Shown here: piece after piece, positions 14,950-19,356 of the stretch
How the letters are laid out: every line of letters begins with the position of its first letter
Position numbering within the stretch: position 1 is the first letter of the stretch
NCBI GenBank assembly: GCA_046728115.1
Contig: JBKPDW010000418.1
Coordinates: forward strand, 1 to 19,356
DNA length: 19,356 nt
Direction: 5' to 3'
Origin: CAVSWN01 sp046728115
GTDB taxonomy: Bacteria > Acidobacteriota > Vicinamibacteria > Vicinamibacterales > CAVVIG01
Notes under the pieces: generated by a model
The model's input: the letters and a program-made list of their open reading frames with translations, nothing else
Databases searched by the model: none
What the model was told of the DNA's origin: nothing
Translations under genes and position numbers: made by a program

Positions 14950-15369
14950 TTTTCAGGAAACGCCAGGTCCGGTTCAGGCACCCGCTAGTCTACTACTCGT
15001 TGAGGGCCTCGAGCTTGGAGGATCACGGTTCGGCGGAGATTCGTCGAAATGCTCGAGACGCCCGGTCGTGCCGCATGATGGCGCCACGGCTTCCGTGAGG
15101 CGCACATGAGAGCTGAGCCGCGGGCGTACGGAGGCGAGTCCCGAAGCGCTCGGCATGTCGATGGCGCGATGGCGACCGCCGCGGCAAATCCGTGACCGCT
15201 CGGGTCGAACAGATAAATGGCCCCGCCGGTCGTGCCGGCGCCGAGATTTCGTCGAATGAGGGCCGATGATGACGACGATTCCGCCCGCCCTGTTATTCGC
15301 AGGCCTGATCGCCGACACTTCCACTACTGCTGTCGAGGACGGATTTGAAGATCGATAATCGTTGCTATC
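14950..15369. other. divergent intergenic region, 420 bp
   Basis: This separates the TRAP operon (minus) from the YVTN lipoprotein gene (plus) and should hold both promoters. A possible -10 GATAAT (15354-15359) and TATCAT (15366-15371) precede the YVTN start, without good -35 boxes. On the minus strand about 15165-15260 encodes a protein-like stretch (NLGAGTTGGAIYLFDPSGHG) without a start, which may be a decayed gene fragment. No RNA gene or clear terminator is seen. Confidence 0.4.
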
Positions 15370-16476
15370 ATGATCGTCATGAGCACAGGTTATCGATTCG
15401 CGATCGCGTTCGGGATCGCCGGTGCGTCGATCGTGGCCGCAGGCTGCGGTGGCGACACGCCGAAGACGACCACGGCCGCCCCGGCTGCTCCAGCGGCACT
15501 GGCGCCGAAACCGGCGGTTCGTGTGTACGTCACCAACGAAGCGTCCGGCGATCTGTCGGTGATCGACGCGGCAACGCAAACCCTGATTGTAACCTCACCA
15601 CTCGGCAAGCGGCCGCGTGGCATCAAAGCGAGTCCTGACGGCAAATCGTTGTACGTGGCGCTGAGCGGGTCGCCCAATGCGGGGCCTGGTGTCGATCCGA
15701 AAACGCTGCCGCCCCCGGATCGAAGCGCAGACGGCATCGGCGAAGTGGACGCCGACACCTATAAGGTGAAGCGCGTCATCCACGCCGGCGCCGATCCCGA
15801 GCAACTCGATATCAGCGCCGACGGCAGACGGATGTACGTCGCGAACGAAGATGCCGCGCAGGCGAGCATCGTCGATATCGAGTCGGGCGGCATCGTCGCC
15901 ACCGTGAAGGTCGGCGAGGAACCCGAGGGTGTCGCGATTCGTCCTGACGGCAAGATCGTGTACGTGACGAGCGAGGACGACGGCGCCGTATTTGCCATCG
16001 ATACGTCCACCGCCAAGGTCGTCAAGCGAATTCCTGTCGGTCACCGTCCGCGGGCGATCGGCTTTCTGCCTGACGGCTCACGCGCCTACGTGTCGCTCGA
16101 GAACGACGGCGCAATCGCTCTCGTGGACGCGCAGCAGCATCGCTTCATCAAGCTGATACAGCTCGAAGGTCAGGGCAACACACCCAAGCCGCGACCCATG
16201 GGGATTACCGTCCGCCCCGACGGCTCGATGGTGTACGTGACGACCGGATCGTTCGGCAATCTGTTTTTCATCAACCCCGCTACCAACGCCGGGAACGACT
16301 CAATCGCCGTCGGGCAGCGTCCGTGGGGCGTGGCATTGCTTCCGGATCACAAGTTCGCCTACACGGCGAACGGCCCGTCGAACGACGTGTCGGTCGTCGA
16401 TCTCGCGACGAAGCAGGTGGTGAAGAAAATTCCGGTCGGGCAACGGCCGTGGGGGATAGCGGTAATCGGAAAGTAA
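15370..16476 (+). CDS. YVTN-family beta-propeller lipoprotein
   Basis: A 368-residue exported lipoprotein. A lipobox (SIVAAGC, Cys26) follows an N-terminal hydrophobic segment, so it is probably anchored to a membrane. An Ala/Pro-rich linker (TTTAAPAAPAALAPKPA) leads to about seven beta-propeller blades with the YVTN signature: VYVTNEASGDLSVIDAAT, MYVANEDAAQASIVDIES, VYVTSEDDGAVFAIDTST, AYVSLENDGAIALVDAQQ, VYVTTGSFGNLFFINPAT, AYTANGPSNDVSVVDLAT. Blades alternate with the family's RPxGIxxxPDG turns, and GQRPWG occurs twice at the end. Such proteins are surface or periplasmic binding platforms, often near quinoprotein or cytochrome genes, but none is in this window. ATG 15379 is an equally possible start, as neither has a good Shine-Dalgarno. 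Confidence 0.9.
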   Translation: MIVMSTGYRFAIAFGIAGASIVAAGCGGDTPKTTTAAPAAPAALAPKPAVRVYVTNEASGDLSVIDAATQTLIVTSPLGKRPRGIKASPDGKSLYVALSGSPNAGPGVDPKTLPPPDRSADGIGEVDADTYKVKRVIHAGADPEQLDISADGRRMYVANEDAAQASIVDIESGGIVATVKVGEEPEGVAIRPDGKIVYVTSEDDGAVFAIDTSTAKVVKRIPVGHRPRAIGFLPDGSRAYVSLENDGAIALVDAQQHRFIKLIQLEGQGNTPKPRPMGITVRPDGSMVYVTTGSFGNLFFINPATNAGNDSIAVGQRPWGVALLPDHKFAYTANGPSNDVSVVDLATKQVVKKIPVGQRPWGIAVIGK

Positions 16477-16481
16477 CAACC

Positions 16482-16536
16482 GTTCGTCGTTCGAGGTTCG
16501 GGGTTCGGGGTTCTACGTTCGGGTTCGTAGTTCTAG
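16482..16536 (+). repeat. degenerate heptamer tandem repeat GTTCNNN (STRR-like)
   Basis: Six in-phase 7-bp units from 16482 to 16523 (GTTCGTC, GTTCGAG, GTTCGGG, GTTCGGG, GTTCTAC, GTTCGGG), then a 6-nt unit TTCGTA and a last GTTCTAG. It begins 5 bp after the stop of the YVTN gene, with the G-rich strand again the coding strand, as in the repeat at 14519-14574. Confidence 0.75.
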
Positions 16537-16668
16537 ATGTTCAGGCCTCTGGTTACCACCGGCTTCCTCGGAGTGTGCACGATCACTTCTGTGGCGCGTC
16601 TGTGAGATTGTTAACCTTGGTGCGTATCACAGAGAGCAGCCATAAGAGGACGGTCCGCCAACGCTACG
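16537..16668. other. gene-free stretch left of the IS256-type element
   Basis: About 130 bp, less GC-rich than the left part of the window. I see no gene, hairpin terminator or clear promoter in it. It marks the switch from conserved-looking operons to accessory DNA. Confidence 0.4.
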
Positions 16669-16707
16669 AGGAGTACGGTAGTGTCTTGAGTCTGGGAAAA
16701 ATAGAAA

Positions 16708-16779
16708 GCGTGTCATCATCCGGCGCAGTTGTTAACGAGCAGCTGCGCCCGCTTGACGGCGGGTGCCGGAGGATGACGC
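16708..16779. repeat. nested inverted repeats able to fold as a three-way (cloverleaf-like) structure
   Basis: The outer arms 16708-16722 and 16765-16779 pair (GCGT-gt-CATCATCCGGC against GCCGGAGGATGACGC, one mismatch and a 2-nt bulge). Inside are two perfect hairpins: GGCGCAG (16722-16728) with CTGCGCC (16743-16749), and CCCGC (16748-16752) with GCGGG (16759-16763). The arms share a base or two at the junctions. It lies within the IS256-type element between the left terminus and the residual coding part. Confidence 0.6.
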
Positions 16780-16784
16780 TATAG

Positions 16785-17006
16785 CCGAAGGATAGCAGGA
16801 AGGTCTCGAGCGAAGAAGCCATCGGTGTAGAGAAGGCGACGACCCTGGAAACGCTCATTCGGCGACGGGCGCGAGGGTTGATTGATGCGATCGTCGAAGA
16901 GGAATTGGAAGCGGCGCTGGGGGCGGCGGAATCCAAGCTCCGGAATCTCGAGGCCAAGGCGCCGGTGCGCCTGCGCGAGGAGCTCGCCGAAGAGTATCGC
17001 GGATGA
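16785..17006 (+). pseudogene. residual IS256-type transposase N-terminus
   Basis: An open frame after TAG 16782-16784 with no ATG or GTG start. The segment VEKATTLETLIRRRARGLID and then AIVEEELEAALGAAES resembles the N-terminal region of Mutator/IS256 transposases (a helical block ending EEELxxxLGA). After about residue 50 it leaves that pattern (NLEAKAPVRLREELAEEYRG) and stops at TGA 17004-17006. The following part may be joined C-terminal sequence left after an internal deletion. No catalytic DDE residues remain. Confidence 0.55.
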
Positions 17007-17092
17007 TCTACGCCGAGAGCCGAACGCTCGTCGTGAAGCTCCGGAAGATCGCTGGCTGGCAGGAGATGGCACGCGTCGCGAAAGCCGCGTAA
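17003..17092 (+). pseudogene. short open frame, possible transposase C-terminal remnant
   Basis: A 29-codon frame starting at an ATG that overlaps the previous stop (ATGA). It ends in LRKIAGWQEMARVAKAA, which is reminiscent of the tail of some Mutator transposases. It is probably the same broken gene in a shifted frame; an independent small protein is less likely. Confidence 0.35.
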
Positions 17093-17175
17093 CACAATGG
17101 CTCAGAACCGGCTCATGGCGCGCTCACACTTTTCCACCACTTGACAGACACGACCAGGAGTACTGACGCCAGAAA

Positions 17176-17802
17176 CTATTTCTCCAGAACCGGACGCGCG
17201 CGAAGTGTCGTCATGATGGAGTCAACGGCCGCCGCCACAGTTATATTCTTGAATTCCTCGGCGAAGTCGGTACGTGCAGCTAACGGCATTAATTTCTCAT
17301 CGATGATCTCGAATACTCCATAGAAATTGCCGGCAATCAGATACTTGTCGCCAGCGCGCTCTAGCAGAAACAGGGCACGATTTCCGCTTTGCAGCGGTGG
17401 GAGGGCCGGCTCGCTTTGAGTGAATTTCGTACCGTTTACTATCAGTGTTCCGCCGCGCTGGGTCACTGTGACAGTTGGCATTCTTCCGGGTGTCGACGCA
17501 CCCATCATGTGTGCTTGAAAAATAAACGTCGGGTCGGTGAGCGGATAATCTGTAAAGACTTCCCGCTGATCGTCGAAGAGATAGCTTCGCGGTTCGCCCA
17601 GCGTTCCTATGACGACAGTATCGGTCGTCCGGAGCAATGCCGCGACGGTCGGTGTCGGCCCTGAAGGAACCGTAGAAACACTACCGACAGCGCCCTTTGC
17701 GATTGCCGCGGGTATGGTTTCGGGTTGCGCATGCGCAACGAGCGATAGCATTGCGATTGCGAGAAGAACTAGCGCCCGTATGTGACATTTAGTGTGGTCC
17801 AT
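17176..17802 (-). CDS. secreted protein of unknown function
   Basis: A 208-residue exported protein. The signal peptide is about residues 1-25 (IRALVLLAIAMLSLVAHA, cut before QPET). AGAGGA lies 8 nt before the ATG at 17802, which supports this start. The mature part is predicted mostly beta: VVIGTLGEPRSYLFDDQREV, then TVTVTQRGGTLIVNGTKFTQ and ALFLLERAGDKYLIAGNFYG, followed by a C-terminal helix (EEFKNITVAAAVDSIMTTLR). I do not recognise a named domain. It starts 12 bp after the stop of the metalloprotease remnant, so the two were one operon before the IS insertion. Its promoter was probably upstream of the protease, hence expression may now depend on the IS. The DNA here is noticeably less GC-rich than the rest of the window. 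Confidence 0.78.
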   Translation of the reverse strand: MDHTKCHIRALVLLAIAMLSLVAHAQPETIPAAIAKGAVGSVSTVPSGPTPTVAALLRTTDTVVIGTLGEPRSYLFDDQREVFTDYPLTDPTFIFQAHMMGASTPGRMPTVTVTQRGGTLIVNGTKFTQSEPALPPLQSGNRALFLLERAGDKYLIAGNFYGVFEIIDEKLMPLAARTDFAEEFKNITVAAAVDSIMTTLRARPVLEK

Positions 17803-17814
17803 GATCCGTTTCCT

Positions 17815-18367
17815 CTAAAAACCGCACGTAACTCTGCTCTGGCCGCCGTACACAGTATTGTTAACTGGTAGGTAGTCATTAATCGACACGGCCGATAGGG
17901 GGTTGGCCGTCGGATTACAATAGAAATTCGGCTGCATCACAGCAGAGTTTCCAGTCGTATCGCAAGCGGACGTCACACTGTAGTCGTCCATCCCCAACGA
18001 ATGACCAAGTTCGTGAGCGAAAGTTCTCTGCAAGCTCGCCGAACTCCAAGTCCTCCACCCACTGTCAATTTGAAGGAAGCGATTCGCAACGAAGCCTCCA
18101 TTACTGTCTGTGAACGAATTGGGAGTCCAGCCGCAGGAACCCAGCATTGACACGGGTTGAACAGTAATACAATCGGGACCACTTCCACACGAAGAACTGA
18201 CCCGCTGAAATTCGACCCCGGTGGCAGTGACTTTCGTGTTCCAATCATTGATGGCACCATCCAATGCCGTGCCTGCCGCTGATAATGTGTTGGGATCAAG
18301 AAAAATCTGGACCTTGTTTGGAGGTGTAAGCGGTGTTAAATGCGCGATGTTCCCATTAGAAGTCGTC
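17815..18367 (-). pseudogene. matrixin-like zinc metalloprotease, 5' end removed by IS insertion
   Basis: The C-terminal 180 or so residues of a metzincin-type protease. The zinc motif is FAHELGHSLGMDD (HExxHxxGxxD, near 17985-18016), followed about 18 residues later by a Met-turn, NSAVMQPNFYC. A Cys-rich region (SSCGSGPDCITVQP, MLGSCGW) may form disulfides, which suits a secreted enzyme. Upstream, KVQIFLDPNT and INDWNTKV are matrixin-like. The open frame continues to an ATG at 18570, but everything before about VYETTSNGN is antisense-frame reading of the IS5 transposase, so signal peptide and propeptide are gone. It is a truncated gene with an intact catalytic half; a chimeric non-secreted product is possible. 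Confidence 0.8.
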
Positions 18368-18763
18368 TCATAAACACCGCAGCAGGATGAGGCAACAGGC
18401 GAGGTGCAACATTCCCAGAAAGTTCTCTGCGTGACGCTCGTAACGCACGACGACGCGTCGGTAGTTCTGAAGCCACGCGAATAGCCGTTCCACTTTCCAC
18501 CGCCGCCGGTATCGACGAAGCGGTCGGCCATCCTGCGTCTTACGCTTGCGGTCGCGTCGGTGAGGAGCAATCAGCTCGATGCCACGCTGTGCCAGTTCGG
18601 CATCGAGTTGGTCTGACTCGTAAGCGGCATCCCCAACGAGGTGCTCTGGTCTCTTCAGCACCAGCCTCTGTGCGATGGTGGCCTTGACCAACGTGACTTC
18701 ATGTGGCGTGGCGCTCTCGACGTGCACAGCCACCGAAAGGCCATGGCGGTCCGCGATCGCCAT
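18368..18763 (-). CDS. IS5-family transposase, frame B (C-terminal part)
   Basis: A 131-codon frame holding the rest of the DDE domain: MAIADRHGLSVAVHVESATP, VGDAAYESDQLDAEL (Asp45, second catalytic residue) and RRRWKVERLFAWLQNYRRVV (Glu92, third catalytic residue, in the IS5-type R-x-x-x-E-R-x-x-A-W-L block). Together with frame A all three catalytic acids are present, so the element may be active if the frameshift works. Its last codons reach the element's left end next to the protease remnant. Confidence 0.85.
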   Translation of the reverse strand: MAIADRHGLSVAVHVESATPHEVTLVKATIAQRLVLKRPEHLVGDAAYESDQLDAELAQRGIELIAPHRRDRKRKTQDGRPLRRYRRRWKVERLFAWLQNYRRVVVRYERHAENFLGMLHLACCLILLRCL

Positions 18764-19161
18764 GATTTTCGTCCCTTGCCGCGTTTCGTCTTCCCGACAC
18801 AGTTCCCTCCCTTCTTGGCGGGTGCGAAAGTGCCGTCAATGAATGCCTCCTGCACGTCAAGGTAGCCCTCGTCGTGGAGCGCTTCGGCAACGAGGGAGAG
18901 GATGTCCTTCAACACTCCGGACCGAACCCATTGTTGAAAACGCCGATGGCAGGTCTGGTACGACGGGTAGCGGTCTGGCAGATCCGCCCATGGGGCGCCA
19001 GTCCTCAGGATCCACAAGATGCCATTGAGCACCGCACGGTTCTCCCGCCACGGGCGCCCTCGCCCGTCTTTGCGACGCCCCAACTTGGGCAAGAAAGGCC
19101 CAATGAGAACCCATTGCCCGTCCGTGAGGTCACGGGAATGAGACGCAGCAGGAAGGGGCAT
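18655..19161 (-). CDS. IS5-family transposase, frame A (N-terminal part)
   Basis: A 168-codon frame, of which about the first 131 residues are transposase: DLTDGQWVLIGPFLPKLGRR (DUF4096-like N-terminus), RAVLNGILWILRTGAPWADL, YQTCHRRFQQWVRSGVLKDI and EAFIDGTFAPAKKGG, where Asp109 is the first catalytic residue of DDE. The residues after KRGKGRK are out of frame. A -1 shift at the run of four A (minus strand, 18766-18769) joins it to frame B. The fused protein would be about 264 residues, a normal IS5/IS427 length. Confidence 0.85.
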   Translation of the reverse strand: MPLPAASHSRDLTDGQWVLIGPFLPKLGRRKDGRGRPWRENRAVLNGILWILRTGAPWADLPDRYPSYQTCHRRFQQWVRSGVLKDILSLVAEALHDEGYLDVQEAFIDGTFAPAKKGGNCVGKTKRGKGRKSWRSRTAMAFRWLCTSRAPRHMKSRWSRPPSHRGWC

Positions 19162-19314
19162 CCAGCCAGGATGCCTTTGTCGCCATCCGGCTATTGGCGC
19201 CGACGAGCCTTCAGTAGCCGTAACGGCGTTAGGACCAAGCCGCTGGCGCGGCGGACGCTACGCGTGAGGCACGCTCGACCTGCTGGGTAGCGTACGGGTC
19301 ACAGGAGGTGTCTT
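19162..19314. other. gene-free stretch between IS5 transposase and recombinase start
   Basis: About 150 bp with several inverted repeats: GCCGT-A-ACGGC (around 19217-19227) and ACGCTAC/GTAGCGT (19255-19261 and 19287-19293), plus the hairpin at 19296-19321. Such structured DNA fits the end of an IS91-like element, but no family end sequence can be confirmed by eye. Confidence 0.4.
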
Positions 19315-19321
19315 GTGACCC
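19296..19321 (+). promoter_or_regulatory. hairpin enclosing the recombinase ribosome binding site and start codon
   Basis: The arms GGGTCACA (19296-19303) and TGTGACCC (19314-19321) form a perfect 8-bp stem. AGGAGGT lies at 19303-19309, so it is essentially in the loop, and the GTG start (19315-19317) is inside the right arm. Folding would hide the start codon, which suggests translational control. Confidence 0.5.
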
Positions 19322-19356
19322 ATTGTCGCCAGGTGATGCTGGAGGAACTCCAGCGC
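19315..19356 (+). CDS. start of a probable tyrosine recombinase (IS91-associated integrase type), truncated by window end
   Basis: Fourteen codons from GTG 19315 (VTHCRQVMLEELQR) preceded by a perfect AGGAGGT with a 5-nt spacer. The pattern T-x-x-R-Q-x-M-x-E-E/D-L/M matches the first residues of phage-integrase-like recombinases found next to IS91-family transposases (typically MTPLRQRMIEDM). Only the start is visible, so the assignment rests on this short motif and the strong ribosome binding site. Confidence 0.5.
   Translation, partial: MTHCRQVMLEELQR

Larger units (their letters stand above)
16669..17163 (+). mobile_element. 479-bp non-autonomous derivative of an IS256-type (Mutator) insertion sequence, with 8-bp target duplication
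   Basis: The element spans 16677-17155. It is flanked by perfect 8-bp direct repeats AGGAGTAC (16669-16676 and 17156-17163), the target-duplication size expected for the IS256 family. The termini are imperfect inverted repeats: the left begins GGTAGTGTCTTGAGTCTGGG and the right, read inward on the minus strand, GGTCGTGTCTGTCAAGTGGT, both followed by GGAAAA or GGGAAAA. Inside are a piece of transposase N-terminus (LIRRRARGLIDAIVEEELEA, as in Mutator-type transposases) and a short second frame, but no DDE core. It can only move if a full-length relative supplies transposase. A complex hairpin lies near the left end. Confidence 0.82.
18368..19161 (-). mobile_element. IS5-family insertion sequence (two-frame transposase), boundaries not resolved
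   Basis: The coordinates cover the transposase coding part only. The transposase belongs to the IS5 group with two overlapping frames (IS427-like). I could not find convincing terminal inverted repeats or a target duplication: 18355-18372 and 19160-19200 share only scattered matches. The left end must lie very near 18367, where the protease reading breaks. The right flank is a different element, so a nested or composite arrangement is likely. Confidence 0.75.

Noticed and set aside
14974..15579. 201-codon minus-strand frame overlapping the YVTN start
   Set aside because: It overlaps the N-terminus of the lipoprotein antisense, is Arg/Ser-rich, and has no recognisable motif or good start.
16600..16780. 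Integron attC-like site (GTTAAC boxes next to a palindrome)
   Set aside because: The GTTAAC boxes do not fit GTTRRRY with a matching RYYYAAC partner at the other end, and the palindrome is explained as part of the IS256-type element.
18355..19200. Terminal inverted repeats of the IS5-family element
   Set aside because: GTCTCATAAACACC at the left has only scattered matches to sequence right of 19161; a weak resemblance to GGTGTCTTGTGAC near 19308 is inside the recombinase start hairpin. No target duplication found, so ends are left open.
1..19356. CRISPR array, tRNA or rRNA genes
   Set aside because: No regularly spaced 24-40 bp repeats, cloverleaf tRNA with a CCA-type acceptor pattern, or rRNA-like conserved stretches were seen on either strand by eye.

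Overview
The window is GC-rich and densely coded. It most likely comes from an Acidobacteriota genome of the Vicinamibacteria type. The grounds are two large permeases of the acidobacterial duplicated-orphan-permease (ADOP, MacB/FtsX-like) kind, a YVTN beta-propeller lipoprotein, and small secreted all-beta proteins. This is an inference from gene style; there is no rRNA gene or phylogenetic marker here.

Layout. 1-2110 (+): the 3' part of an ADOP permease followed by its ABC ATPase. 2150-5213 (-): a complete second ADOP permease preceded by a SufR-like HTH regulator with a C-terminal cysteine cluster. Divergent from that regulator, 5285-7095 (+): an SDR oxidoreductase overlapping by 4 bp a divergent QueA-like protein. 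The 71-bp divergent gap appears to hold two face-to-face promoters sharing one small palindrome. 7134-10746 (-): two overlapping half-transporter genes forming a probable heterodimeric ABC exporter. 10844-14949 (-): a tight TRAP-transporter operon, in order a single-domain secreted beta protein, a two-domain paralogue, the DctP solute receptor and a fused DctQ-DctM membrane subunit. 15370-16476 (+): a YVTN beta-propeller lipoprotein.

The right end (16477-19356) is accessory. It has a heptamer repeat, then a 479-bp non-autonomous derivative of an IS256-type element with terminal inverted repeats and a perfect 8-bp target duplication (16669-17163). Next come a secreted unknown protein and a matrixin-like metalloprotease whose 5' end is cut off by an IS5-family insertion sequence with a frameshifted transposase. 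At the edge is the start of a probable IS91-associated tyrosine recombinase.

Most interesting points: (a) the TRAP operon couples a receptor lacking the usual carboxylate-binding arginine (Trp at that position) to lipocalin-like secreted proteins, suggesting an atypical, perhaps hydrophobic, ligand; (b) cyanobacterial-STRR-like heptamer repeats occur at two places, one forming a G-quadruplex motif in the TRAP operon mRNA; (c) the divergent promoter/operator of the SufR-like regulator links an ADOP permease to an SDR/QueA-like pair; (d) the IS256 derivative can be delimited to the base.
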